Counted from the stretch's first letter, positions 7,960 through 16,391 are shown. The stretch is 64,000 nt of DNA from Akkermansiaceae bacterium UBA7331 (GCA_002471255.1 DKPP01000002.1:89623-153622), one strand, 5' to 3'. The notes: generated by a model not told the origin, from the sequence alone. A program made the numbers and translations.

Positions 7960-9423
7960 TTATTTAAAAGGTTTTTCGTTATCAGGCGTACGCTCTAGCG
8001 AGTGATTAAATCTCTTTTCAAAGCTCGGTTTATGGGCCTGTACCTTTTGTTGGAATTTATCCCATGACCATGATTCTTTTGGGGTCCAGCCTTTTTCTGC
8101 CAGTGCCATTGCTCTGGGATATGCTCGATAAAGTACTTGATCCATCGTAGGGAGATATTCCGTCCACATCGTGCAATGGACTCCTACGATATGATCGTTT
8201 TGGTCTTTGGGTAATTTATATGTTGGATCTAAATTGTAGGCTTGTTCTAGGGTTATTCTACCCATCCAGCCACGATTATTATGTTGTGGTAATTGGGGAT
8301 AATCAAAATAACAGTGCTCGCCCGGAGCTAAGATCAGTTTGAGTCCTGCCTCATGTGTGTGTTTGATTGTGGATGGAGTCTTACCCATGCGCCAGGTAAA
8401 TACGGTTTGCCCTTTTTTATAGATAGACGCATTATCTTCATACCAGAATTGAGGTTCTTTGCCTCGTTTAGCGAGCATTTGGGTCATTGTCTCAAAGAAA
8501 TCGCGCATTTGATCATGGCAATCTTTCTGATTTTTCTTTGTGCGTGCCTCTTTACATAATGGGCAGGTTTGCCATTTGTCAGTGGGTGCCTCATCACCAC
8601 CTAAATGTACGATTTTTGAAGGGAAAATATCTTTGAGTTCATCAAAAACGGCTCCCATGAACTTCAGACCTTCTTTTTTTTGTGGGCAGAGTAAGTCTTT
8701 GCTGACCCCTGCTGTGGTGCGCACCTTTAATCCCGGCTCCGGTGAACAAAAAAATTCAGGATAAGCTGCCGCTAATGCTTGATTATGGCCCGGTACGTCA
8801 ATTTCAGGAATTACTTCAATCCCTCGATCTGCGCAGTATTTAACTAAAGCTTTTAATTCTTCTTTAGTATACATCCCTTCGGAGGGAGTTTTGTTACCTT
8901 CCATTTCTTCTCGTTTTGACGAAATGGTTTTAAGTTTGGGGTATCCGGGGATTGGGAGTCTCCAACCTTGGTCATCCGTAAGGTGGATATGTAGTTTATT
9001 GAGCTTGTAGAAATGCATCGTATCTACAAGTGTTTTGATATCTTTCATTGGCATATAATGCCTTGCCACGTCAATCATCATCCCTCTCCATGGTAGTGTG
9101 GGTTGGTCGGAAATGATTGAAGTAGGGATACCGTCAGGGCTAGTTTTTAATTGGTCAGAAAGTTGCTCAAGAGTGACAATAGCAAAGCTTTTACCCACAG
9201 GAGTTGAATATTCAATAATTGATCCTTTAGGTGTTAAGGTGAGTTTATAGGCTTCAGGGCCTAGCTGAGCATTTTTTTTCTCTTGTATTATATTGAGTTT
9301 TTTGGTGATCGATTGGCTTAATTTGATGTTAGCCGGTTCGGGGATAATTTGATATTGAGCCAATGAAACTTGAGCTAACAATGCTGTTGATAAACCCAAG
9401 AGTATGGAAAGACGCTTCTTCAT
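7960..9423 (-). CDS. Secreted beta-N-acetylhexosaminidase, GH20
   Basis: Removes terminal beta-linked GlcNAc or GalNAc from glycans by substrate-assisted catalysis. After a signal peptide (MKKRLSILLGLSTALLAQVSLA) comes the GH20 N-terminal alpha/beta domain (QIIPEPANIKL...). The TIM barrel starts at WRGMMIDVARHYMPM, with LHIHLTDDQGWRL, EVIPEIDVPGHNQA and the catalytic Asp-Glu pair in VHLGGDEAPTDKW at about residue 270. The length of 487 residues fits the family. ATG 9423 is used because upstream MITIHI precedes the signal peptide. No anchor is visible, so it is likely periplasmic or secreted. It fits mucin degradation together with the sialidase and GH89. Confidence 0.93.
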   Translation of the reverse strand: MKKRLSILLGLSTALLAQVSLAQYQIIPEPANIKLSQSITKKLNIIQEKKNAQLGPEAYKLTLTPKGSIIEYSTPVGKSFAIVTLEQLSDQLKTSPDGIPTSIISDQPTLPWRGMMIDVARHYMPMKDIKTLVDTMHFYKLNKLHIHLTDDQGWRLPIPGYPKLKTISSKREEMEGNKTPSEGMYTKEELKALVKYCADRGIEVIPEIDVPGHNQALAAAYPEFFCSPEPGLKVRTTAGVSKDLLCPQKKEGLKFMGAVFDELKDIFPSKIVHLGGDEAPTDKWQTCPLCKEARTKKNQKDCHDQMRDFFETMTQMLAKRGKEPQFWYEDNASIYKKGQTVFTWRMGKTPSTIKHTHEAGLKLILAPGEHCYFDYPQLPQHNNRGWMGRITLEQAYNLDPTYKLPKDQNDHIVGVHCTMWTEYLPTMDQVLYRAYPRAMALAEKGWTPKESWSWDKFQQKVQAHKPSFEKRFNHSLERTPDNEKPFK

Positions 9424-9501
9424 AATATGTATAGTGATCAAACATATTCATTACGGAAGAGAGTGACTGTTCTTTCACTATAATCTTAACTTTAATTTGA
9501 A

Positions 9502-10200
9502 TTATAAGCGATTGTTTTGCCTGTAACTATAATAATTACGCATTTTAGACTCAATAGGCTTTCCTACGATCATGTGATCTAAAAAATTGATGCTTAATAA
9601 TTCGGAAGCTTCTTTAATTTTTCTTGTTGTTTCGTGATCGGCACGGCTTGGTGTTGGATCTCCGCTAGGGTGGTTGTGTGCTAAAATAAAACCGTAAGCA
9701 TTATGGATCACGCACGGACGTAAAATATCTCTCGGATGAGCTATTGATTCGTTAAGTGTGCCTATTGATATATCAATGTCTTTAATTAAGCGACATTTTG
9801 TATCTACTAATAGTACTTTAACGGTCTCCTGTTCTTTCCATCTCATATCGGGCGCCAAATAGTCATAAACTAAATCTGCACTGGTAAATGGAGTTTTAAT
9901 AGCCGTTTCTTGAATCGCTCTTGCCCCTAATTCAAATGCAGCGGATAAGGTGGCGGCCTTTGCTAAACCTATCCCCTTGCATAGTTTAGTGATTTCCGGA
10001 GCTTCCATACGTCCCAAAGCATCAAGTGAGCCAGCTGCGGTGATTAATTCCGAGGCAAGACTCAATACATTTTTTCCTTTGATACCGGTTCTTAGAAAGA
10101 TGGCTATCAGTTCTGCATTATTTAAGGAGGCTCTGCCTAGTTTGGCTAATTTTTCTCTTGGATAAAATTCTTCAGGTAGTTCTTGGAGTTTAGTTGTCAT
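9502..10200 (-). CDS. radC: RadC/JAB (MPN) domain protein
   Basis: 232 residues. An N-terminal helix-hairpin-helix region (NNAELIAIFLRTG...ITKLCKGIGLAKA) precedes a JAMM-type domain with the metal-binding motif HNHPSGDPTPSRADHETTRKI and the family-typical LNFLD-like ending (INFLDHMIVG). All JAMM residues are present. The historic DNA-repair label is not well supported; the family function is unsettled. It starts 3 bp after the stop of nnr, so the two form an operon. Confidence 0.92.
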   Translation of the reverse strand: MTTKLQELPEEFYPREKLAKLGRASLNNAELIAIFLRTGIKGKNVLSLASELITAAGSLDALGRMEAPEITKLCKGIGLAKAATLSAAFELGARAIQETAIKTPFTSADLVYDYLAPDMRWKEQETVKVLLVDTKCRLIKDIDISIGTLNESIAHPRDILRPCVIHNAYGFILAHNHPSGDPTPSRADHETTRKIKEASELLSINFLDHMIVGKPIESKMRNYYSYRQNNRL

Positions 10201-10203
10201 ATA

Positions 10204-11691
10204 TTAATAGCAAAGTTGTCCTGTAGAGATGATTGCTTGGGGTAAAAATTTAATAGTATCGCCGGCGGTAAAAGTTTGTTCCGTTGACTGTAAGTTGCTT
10301 AATGCTATCTCTGAGGCGCGTCCACATAAAAAAGCGCTTAATACGCCTGCTACCAAAGGTGATTCACCTTGGGCGCACCAGCCTGCACATACTCCGGCTA
10401 AGACATCTCCTTGTCCTGCCGTTGCCATGGCGGGGCCTCCACTTATATTATAATAGAGGGGTTGGTTGTGTTGTGTGATCAGGCTTCTAGCTCCTTTGTA
10501 AATGACGGCGGCATCGTGCTCTTGGCAGAATTGATCAATAATTTCCGCGCGGCTCGACATCGGTGTTATATGAGGTAGTAGACTTGCCATTTCTCCGGGG
10601 TGAGGAGTAGCCAGCACGTGTTTACCTAGTCGCCATTTTTCTTCCGCTACCATATTGAGACCATCTGCGTCTAAGACGACCGGTGTTCCTAGGCTTAGAA
10701 TAATTCGTATAGCTTCCCTATTTTCCGATTGGATTCGACCTAAGCCCGGGCCAATCAGAAATGCACTAAATTTTTTAATGTCGATATCATGATATGATCT
10801 GATGGGGCTAACCATGATTTCCGGTGGCATGATTGCAGATAATATAGGGTAGTCTTCCTCTAGAGCGTGTACTGTTACTAATCCTGCACCTGCTCGTAAT
10901 GCTGCTTCACTGCATAAACGGGCTGCTCCTAACATTCCTCGGGAGCCGGCGATAATTCCTACATGACCTTTTCTGTTTTTATAATCATCATATGGTCGAG
11001 GAGCTAAAAAAGGTGATAGCATGGTAGAGCCGGAGACTTTAGTTGCATGTAGTGATTGAGGTGTAAGCCCAGTTAATGGTATAGGCCAAATACGCCCTAC
11101 ATGTAAAGTGGCCGTATCTTCAAGTAGTCCACATTTTACAGTACCGATACAGCCAGTGAAATCAGCCTCGACCGAATCTAGTGCCGGAATGCCTGTGTCG
11201 GGATGAACTCCACTTGGTACATCGATTGCAACTACCCGTACACAAGCATATTGACTACGTAAATAGTTGATTTCCGAACATAGTAAGCCTAATTCGGAAG
11301 AGAGTTCACCTCTTGTGCTGGTACCGAGTAAGCCATCTAATAAAATAGTCTGCTTGTGTCTAGGGATGGCTACTTGGTGAATGTGCTGCGGTTTTGGATG
11401 TAGGGTGTGATATTGTTCCAGTAAAAGGTCTGACCACATTTCTTCAGGCCATGCGGATCTGATGCCGATTTCCCAACCATGATCTTGTAATATTCTTAGG
11501 ATGGTTACAGCATCTCCTGCATTATTGCCTTTTCCTAGATAGGCTATGCATAATCCGGGAGATGGGAAATGTTGTAGAATAGCATCGGCTATTCCCGATG
11601 CTGCTTCTTCCATCAATTCTAAAGCGGAAGTTCCCGAGGTGATTAAGGCTTGTTCAGCCTCTTGCATTTGTTTAGCGGAGCATACTCTCAT
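10204..11691 (-). CDS. nnr: Bifunctional NAD(P)H-hydrate epimerase / ADP-dependent dehydratase
   Basis: Repairs damaged NAD(P)HX: the N-terminal YjeF_N domain epimerises the hydrate, the C-terminal ribokinase-like domain dehydrates it using ADP. N-terminal domain: MRVCSAKQMQEAEQALI, LGKGNNAGDAVTI, AIDVPSGVHPDTG. C-terminal domain from about residue 230: RKGHVGIIAGSRGMLGAARL, LIGPGLGR, VLDADGLN, ATPHPGEMA, IYKGARSLI and GTGD-type AGQGDVLAGVCAGW. The length of 495 residues is normal for the fused form. It is upstream of radC in the same operon; a hairpin at 11725 separates it from infA. Confidence 0.93.
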   Translation of the reverse strand: MRVCSAKQMQEAEQALITSGTSALELMEEAASGIADAILQHFPSPGLCIAYLGKGNNAGDAVTILRILQDHGWEIGIRSAWPEEMWSDLLLEQYHTLHPKPQHIHQVAIPRHKQTILLDGLLGTSTRGELSSELGLLCSEINYLRSQYACVRVVAIDVPSGVHPDTGIPALDSVEADFTGCIGTVKCGLLEDTATLHVGRIWPIPLTGLTPQSLHATKVSGSTMLSPFLAPRPYDDYKNRKGHVGIIAGSRGMLGAARLCSEAALRAGAGLVTVHALEEDYPILSAIMPPEIMVSPIRSYHDIDIKKFSAFLIGPGLGRIQSENREAIRIILSLGTPVVLDADGLNMVAEEKWRLGKHVLATPHPGEMASLLPHITPMSSRAEIIDQFCQEHDAAVIYKGARSLITQHNQPLYYNISGGPAMATAGQGDVLAGVCAGWCAQGESPLVAGVLSAFLCGRASEIALSNLQSTEQTFTAGDTIKFLPQAIISTGQLCY

Positions 11692-11724
11692 GGTGGTGTG
11701 AGTTTTGATTTACTCTAGTATGCC

Positions 11725-11762
11725 AAAAACCCACCGTCATTACAAGAATGAGGTGGGTTTTT
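11725..11762 (-). terminator. Terminator downstream of infA
   Basis: AAAAACCCACC pairs with GGTGGGTTTTT, with 16 bases between the arms, located between the infA stop (11791) and the nnr start. The T run is present in minus-strand sense. Confidence 0.8.
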
Positions 11763-11790
11763 GTGAGTTTATCTTTAGGAGAATAATGCT

Positions 11791-12426
11791 TTAGCTCATG
11801 CGGAAGGTAATGCGAGCTTTGGTCATGTCGTATGGTGACATTTCCATGCGTACTTTATCGCCTACGACGATTTTGATGAAACGCTTACGCATCTTGCCGG
11901 AAATATGGGCCAATACTTCGTGTCCACTTGCTAAACGTACTTTGAACATGGTACCTGCTAAAACAGCACAAACTGTGCCTTCGAGATCGATATGATCTTC
12001 TGCTGAATCCTGTTCTTCACTATTAGCATTTTTGACTTTGTTAACACGTGGTCCCTTACCGCGACCTCTACCGCCTGGGCGTCGACGTGGACCACCGCCT
12101 GGACGGGCTCCACCCGGACGTGGGCCACCTGGACCACCTGGGCGCTGACCGCCGGGACCTGCCGGACGTTGACCTCCCGGGCCGCCTTGTGCACCTTGAC
12201 CTGCAGGGCGCTGACCTCCTTGGCCGGCCGGACGTTGTCCGCCTTGACCTGCTGGGCGTTGACCTCCCTGACCGGCAGGGCGTGGGCCACCTTGACCTGC
12301 TGGACGTGGACCGCCTGGACGGTTGCTATTGCCTGCAGGGCGAGAGCCGGATGGACGGGAACTAGAGTTGTTTCTATTTCCTTGTCCTCCGCTTGGACGT
12401 GAATTGGGGCGTGGATTTGAGTTAAT
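11791..12426 (-). CDS. infA: Translation initiation factor IF-1 with long Gly/Arg/Pro/Gln extension and apparent ATT start
   Basis: The C-terminal ~69 residues are a complete IF-1 OB-fold: IDLEGTVCAVLAGTMFKVRL, GHEVLAHISGKMRKRFIKI, GDKVRMEMSPYDMTKARITF. IF-1 binds the ribosomal A site during initiation. The frame runs open upstream without ATG, GTG or TTG until a TAA at 12448-12450. The only plausible start is ATT at 12424-12426, preceded by AAGGAG with 6 bases spacing, one of the best Shine-Dalgarno sequences in the window. This gives 211 residues. Residues 1-142 are low complexity: Asn/Ser/Arg/Pro-rich, then tandem GGQRPAGQ octapeptides, then an Arg/Gly block (RRRPGGRGRGKGPR) and a short acidic linker (NSEEQDSAED). 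The only internal ATG falls inside the OB-fold and is too late. Sure about IF-1; the start is inference. Confidence 0.88.
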   Translation of the reverse strand: MNSNPRPNSRPSGGQGNRNNSSSRPSGSRPAGNSNRPGGPRPAGQGGPRPAGQGGQRPAGQGGQRPAGQGGQRPAGQGAQGGPGGQRPAGPGGQRPGGPGGPRPGGARPGGGPRRRPGGRGRGKGPRVNKVKNANSEEQDSAEDHIDLEGTVCAVLAGTMFKVRLASGHEVLAHISGKMRKRFIKIVVGDKVRMEMSPYDMTKARITFRMS

Positions 12427-12482
12427 ATGCTTCTCCTTGTTAAATTTTTAGACGGGCGTGTCGTGCACGTTCGCGTGTGGTG

Positions 12483-12510
12483 AGTATAGAACGTTTTTTA
12501 TGAAGCGCAA
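12483..12510 (-). promoter_or_regulatory. Probable promoter of infA
   Basis: On the minus strand TTGCGC (12510-12505), 16 bases, then TATACT (12488-12483). This places the 5' end of the mRNA about 50 bases before the proposed ATT start. Confidence 0.6.
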
Positions 12511-12603
12511 GCCCTGATTGCAACAAAATGGCATAAAAAACGTCAAAAATGCCATAAAAGTGACAAAAAGTGGTCTATTTTGAGGTAAAAAGACAAAAAA
12601 TGA

Positions 12604-12632
12604 TTGACTTTTATCCGAAAAAGCATTAGTAA
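12604..12632 (+). promoter_or_regulatory. Probable promoter of rplM-rpsI
   Basis: TTGACT (12604-12609), 17 bases, TAGTAA (12627-12632), about 60 bp before the rplM start and divergent from the infA promoter. Confidence 0.6.
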
Positions 12633-12696
12633 TGCGCTCCCGAATTGGAAGAATCTGGCAAATCAAGCCGGTAACCGATAACGAAGAATTTAAACC

Positions 12697-13125
12697 ATGA
12701 AGACCTTCTCAGCAAAACCGCAGGAAGTAGAACGCAAGTGGTATGTGATCGACGCCGCCAACAAGGTGCTCGGTCGAGTAGCCGTAGAGGCCGCTAACAT
12801 CTTGCGTGGTAAAAACAAGCCAATTTTCACTCCACACGTTGATTGTGGTGACTATGTCATCGTTATCAATGCAGATAAAGTAGTGCTTACTGGTAACAAG
12901 GAAAACGCTAAGATTTATACTCGTTTCTCCGGTTACGTAGGTGGTAAGAAAGTGGAAACTCCTAAAAAGATTCGTGCTCGCCGTCCACAATTGCTTGTGG
13001 AATTGGCAGTTAAAGGTATGGTTCCTCACAACCGTTTGGGCCGTGCACAATTAGGCAAATTGAAGGTGTACGCTGGTGCTGAGCATCCACATGACGCTCA
13101 ACAACCTGTTACTCACAACATCTAA
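12697..13125 (+). CDS. rplM: 50S ribosomal protein L13
   Basis: 142 residues with the L13 hallmarks: KWYVIDAANKVLGRVAVEAA, LRGKNKPIFTPHVDCGDYVIVINA, TGNK, YTRFSGYVGG and AVKGMVPHNRLGR, ending in the usual YAGAEHPHDAQQP. It is an early-assembly protein of the large subunit. It is 20 bp ahead of rpsI, the usual bacterial pair. Confidence 0.98.
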   Translation: MKTFSAKPQEVERKWYVIDAANKVLGRVAVEAANILRGKNKPIFTPHVDCGDYVIVINADKVVLTGNKENAKIYTRFSGYVGGKKVETPKKIRARRPQLLVELAVKGMVPHNRLGRAQLGKLKVYAGAEHPHDAQQPVTHNI

Positions 13126-13145
13126 CATAATAGGGAAACTTTACA

Positions 13146-13541
13146 ATGAGTCAAACAACCCCATTTAATGCTACAGGTCGCCGCAAAACAGCCATGGCTC
13201 ATGCTTGGTTGACAGAAGGTTCCGGCCGCATCACCATCAACGGACGTACATTCGAAGAATATCTTCCAACCGTACAATTACAAAACTCCGTGCTCACTCC
13301 TTTCCAAGCAACCAACACGATGAACAAGTTCGACGTGAAGGTAGTAACCAAGGGCGGTGGTATCCACGGTCAAGTTGGTGCTATTCGTCTTGCTGTTTCT
13401 CGCTCTTTGGTACAAATCGACGAAACTTTCCGTGCTCAATTGCGTGAATTCGGTCTTTTGACCCGTGACTCTCGCATGAAGGAACGTAAGAAACCAGGTC
13501 GTCCTGGTGCACGTAAGCGCTTCCAATTCTCCAAGCGTTAA
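13146..13541 (+). CDS. rpsI: 30S ribosomal protein S9
   Basis: 131 residues. ATGRRKTAMAHAWLTEGSGRITINGR at the start, GGGIHGQVGAIRLAVSRSLV in the middle and the basic C-terminal tail RDSRMKERKKPGRPGARKRFQFSKR that reaches the P site. AGGG precedes the ATG. It follows rplM in one transcription unit and is followed by a terminator. Confidence 0.98.
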   Translation: MSQTTPFNATGRRKTAMAHAWLTEGSGRITINGRTFEEYLPTVQLQNSVLTPFQATNTMNKFDVKVVTKGGGIHGQVGAIRLAVSRSLVQIDETFRAQLREFGLLTRDSRMKERKKPGRPGARKRFQFSKR

Positions 13542-13595
13542 TTTGGAGATGCACGAAAGAATCGGCTTTGTCCATTCTATCGTCTTTTTCAACAG

Positions 13596-13626
13596 AAAGG
13601 CATCCTTGTTCAAGGGTGCCTTTTTT
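13596..13626 (+). terminator. Terminator of rplM-rpsI
   Basis: AAAGGCATCC pairs with GGGTGCCTTT (one G.T), followed by TTTTTT. Confidence 0.88.
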
Positions 13627-13724
13627 CTCATACTTCCCAATTAGTATCTTTGCGACGTGGTACTCGCATTTTCCGGGTAGAGAATTGGTGGGAGGATGAA
13701 ATACCTTGGCAATGAATTGCTCAT

Positions 13725-13769
13725 ATATCCCTCGGTCAACCTTGAGTGTTGATCGAGGGATATGTTTTT
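13725..13769 (+). terminator. Second strong hairpin downstream of rpsI
   Basis: ATATCCCTCGGTCAAC pairs with GTTGATCGAGGGATAT around a 7-base loop, followed by GTTTTTA. It lies about 130 bp beyond the first terminator. No convincing gene lies between; it could end a small RNA or simply back up the first terminator. Confidence 0.6.
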
Positions 13770-13783
13770 ATTTGTTTATGCAT

Positions 13784-13811
13784 AAAAAAACGCCCTCAGT
13801 TGAGGACGTTT
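13784..13811 (-). terminator. Terminator of the multi-domain esterase gene
   Basis: Imperfect hairpin AAACGCCCTCA - GT - TGAGGACGTTT (one mismatch). In minus-strand sense it is followed by seven U. Confidence 0.75.
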
Positions 13812-13838
13812 AGATATATGGAGTATTGATTGATGCCA

Positions 13839-16004
13839 TCAATGCTTCTTAATAGCCTGATAAATGGATTCGGACATGATGGCATGTCCTTTATCATTGG
13901 GGTGCACATTATCAGGAATAAAGTCTACACTTCTTGGGACTGCTTTGTTTAGATCAATGACATTGCATCGATTTTCTAGGGCAACCTTTTTGATCGATGG
14001 AATTATTTCTTTGCAGATAATATCATTATCAATATCAGGCGATTTTGTGAGTGCCGGAATCGGTAAAAGACAATAAATGGTGGCCTGTGGGTTGTCTTTT
14101 TTAAGTTCATTGATCATCTTAGTATAATCCTTTTCAAAATCATTTTTGTGTTGCCAATTCTGTGCTTTTGAATCATTTGTACCTAAAGCGATCAATATAA
14201 TGTCAGCATGGCAATCAATGGCGTATTGATATGGCTGATCATTGATAAGCGGGAGGTTTCCTTTGGAAAGCATTGTGCGTCCGCTTATCCCGTAATTATG
14301 AACTTTGTATGCTTCTCCAAGAGTATTTTGTAGTTGCGATGTCCATCGGTTTGCTTGAGATGAGGCTCCAACCCCATAGGTGATACTGTCACCAAGACAT
14401 GCTATGCGTATAGGATTAGGATAAAATGTGTTTTTTAAGATGAAGTCCACGATTGGAGCCGGCTCTTTTAGACTATGAGGGTGGTGATTACCCGGTCTTC
14501 TAATTACTTGGATTGGACCGCCGGCTTTTCTGTATCGATTTTCAAAAATATCGGTATTTTCTGCCAAAGGCACGAGAGTATCTTCAGTTTTTGATACAAA
14601 GATGACCGGGATTTGATGTTTTGCTAAGATATGGCAAGTATCTATGGGGTTCTTAGCATATTTCATCGCTTCCTCATTAGTAAGACCATAAACTTTTAGT
14701 AGGGTGGACCAATCATCTTTGGATCCGGGTCCTTTAAATTTACCACCGGGCCAGCTTTTAAAATCGCAAACGGGATTATCAACATAAATAGCACCAATTT
14801 TTTCAGGATTTTGTGCGGCCCAATTAAAGGCAAATAATCCGCCACGACTAAATCCCTCTAAAACAGGAGTAAGAGAGTAATTTCTTTTCTCGGTCATGTG
14901 TCGATAGAAGGTATTCATGATGTTCATGGCTTCCGGTCCCCCATAGAGATTTTGCATATCAATATAAACAGCTGCAAACCCATGATTTAATAATTCGATA
15001 TCAGCTTGTGGTTCGTGTCCGAAAAATTCAGTTCTCCAAATCCAAGGTTTACCTAGAGCTGCTTTGTGAGGTAGCACGATAAAAGCGTTTCTACCGTCGA
15101 TGGTGAAGTCTAATTTTGTGAAGCCGTTCCATTGGCTTGTCTTATCATCTGGGAGTTTAGGGGATTGTTCTTCACTTCTGTATCCGGGGATTTCAGGGCG
15201 TCGGTGTCCCGTTTGGGTTAACCATTCATTTCTCCGTTTAATGATCCGATTATTAGCCTCATCGTATGAGGTGCCTTTTAGTAAGGGGATATTATTGTGA
15301 AGTCGTAATAGTGGAGTTAATTGTTTAATTACCTCTATAGCCATGAGGCGGTGACCTTCAGGATCGGGATGAACCTTATCACCTGCATAATTAAAGCTTG
15401 GGTTTTCTTTAGCTCTTTTTTGAATAGCTTTAATGAGCCCTGGACGTATGTTTATTACATTCCAACCCTGTTTTTTTTGTTCTGATAACCAATCGCCATA
15501 TTTTTTTAGAACCGTATCATAGTCATTTGGCGTATTGATCGGATCAAATGGGAATGGTGTGATAAATATAATTGGTGTTTTGATAGCTTTCGCTTGTTTT
15601 TCGAGGCGCTTAAGTCCATTTTGCCAAGCGGTAAATCTGGATTCGTCGAAGTTTTGAAAAATTCCATCATTCATTCCATAACAAGCTAAAATGAGTGTTG
15701 GTTTTGTTTGTGTTAAGACATTGGTTAAGCGATCATGAATACATGGACGAGGGAATCTTCCTCCTGCATGTCCATTTTCACTAAGTCCTGAGACAGTTTC
15801 GCTAGGAACAGCCACATTAATAAAATCGGCATCTTTATATTTGGGTGTGGCTTGCATTGTTGTGGCTAAATCCGTTACCCAATGATTTGCAAACGTAATG
15901 CTATCGCCTAAAATAAGGATGGTTTCTTTTGCCTCTATTATAGATAAGCAAGATAGAAAAAATCCAAGTAATAGTGTAGCGAATGAGTTGATCAGCTTTA
16001 TCAT
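13839..16004 (-). CDS. Exported SGNH hydrolase - alpha/beta hydrolase - SGNH hydrolase
   Basis: 721 residues with a signal peptide (MIKLINSFATLLLGFFLSCLSIIEA). Domain 1 (about 27-225) is a GDSL/SGNH esterase: LILGDSITF, CYGMND, DKVHPDPEGHRL. Domain 2 (about 270-510) is an alpha/beta hydrolase with nucleophile elbow GFSRGG, an Asp-containing FVSKTEDTLVP and a late His in RRPGNHHPHS. Domain 3 (about 530-720) is a second SGNH unit: CLGDSITYGVGA, GISGRTM, LIALGTNDSK, DNVHPNDKGH. All three keep their catalytic residues. SGNH enzymes of this kind deacetylate sugars; with sialidase and sialate esterase nearby, a role in removing O-acyl groups from mucin or other glycans is likely but inferred. A hairpin follows the gene. 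Confidence 0.85.
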   Translation of the reverse strand: MIKLINSFATLLLGFFLSCLSIIEAKETILILGDSITFANHWVTDLATTMQATPKYKDADFINVAVPSETVSGLSENGHAGGRFPRPCIHDRLTNVLTQTKPTLILACYGMNDGIFQNFDESRFTAWQNGLKRLEKQAKAIKTPIIFITPFPFDPINTPNDYDTVLKKYGDWLSEQKKQGWNVINIRPGLIKAIQKRAKENPSFNYAGDKVHPDPEGHRLMAIEVIKQLTPLLRLHNNIPLLKGTSYDEANNRIIKRRNEWLTQTGHRRPEIPGYRSEEQSPKLPDDKTSQWNGFTKLDFTIDGRNAFIVLPHKAALGKPWIWRTEFFGHEPQADIELLNHGFAAVYIDMQNLYGGPEAMNIMNTFYRHMTEKRNYSLTPVLEGFSRGGLFAFNWAAQNPEKIGAIYVDNPVCDFKSWPGGKFKGPGSKDDWSTLLKVYGLTNEEAMKYAKNPIDTCHILAKHQIPVIFVSKTEDTLVPLAENTDIFENRYRKAGGPIQVIRRPGNHHPHSLKEPAPIVDFILKNTFYPNPIRIACLGDSITYGVGASSQANRWTSQLQNTLGEAYKVHNYGISGRTMLSKGNLPLINDQPYQYAIDCHADIILIALGTNDSKAQNWQHKNDFEKDYTKMINELKKDNPQATIYCLLPIPALTKSPDIDNDIICKEIIPSIKKVALENRCNVIDLNKAVPRSVDFIPDNVHPNDKGHAIMSESIYQAIKKH

Positions 16005-16058
16005 GATATATCGATAATTACGTATAGATAAAAATCTTCTATCATATCAATATCAAAA

Positions 16059-16090
16059 GAGACCGTTTAGACTTACATCTAAACGGTCTC
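16059..16090 (-). terminator. Perfect inverted repeat, likely terminator of uvrC-rlmH
   Basis: GAGACCGTTTAGA - CTTACA - TCTAAACGGTCTC. On the minus strand it is followed by TTTTGAT. It sits about 300 bp past the rlmH stop and 55 bp before the esterase gene start. Confidence 0.7.
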
Positions 16091-16391
16091 CCCTCTATGT
16101 TTGCATACTACTAATGAAGAAGGTCGTTACTCATTTACCCTGTACTAATTGTTATTAAACTTTCTAGGATGTGTTCAACCTTGTTACGTGTATATTTTTA
16201 TCATCGGGCTGGGTTTGCGTCTACGTAAAAGTGTTGGTATTATTTTTGAAATTGGGTTTTGTAGAAAATTTGAAAATTTCTCACAAGATAAGGATTATAA
16301 ACGGGTTTTTATGAAATTGGATTGGTTTGTTTTTTGTTGATGTTATGTTAGAACTGTCAATTTCATGTGATTTATCAACAAAATGGCACAT
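16091..16391. other. Gene-free stretch between rlmH and its terminator
   Basis: AT-rich, with no supported gene. A 63-codon plus-strand frame (16149-16340) has no recognisable features. A long 3' UTR of rlmH or a small RNA ending at the 16059-16090 hairpin are both possible. Confidence 0.4.

Noticed and set aside
11958..12290. Minus-strand frame starting MAHALPVREVNAQQVKADN
   Set aside because: It is the repetitive infA extension read in the wrong frame; the true frame runs into the complete IF-1 OB-fold.
12048..12402. Plus-strand Asp/Leu-rich and Thr-rich frames opposite infA
   Set aside because: They mirror the repeat-coding strand and have no domain or start signal.
12448..12666. 72-codon minus frame upstream of infA
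   Set aside because: It covers both divergent promoters and has no domain character.
13696..13752. 18-codon frame MKYLGNELLIYPSVNLEC behind rpsI
   Set aside because: Shine-Dalgarno-like GGGAGG touches the ATG without spacing, and the frame runs into a hairpin; too weak to call a gene.
16149..16340. 63-codon plus frame between esterase and rlmH
   Set aside because: No family, no Shine-Dalgarno and biased composition; kept only as gene-free DNA.
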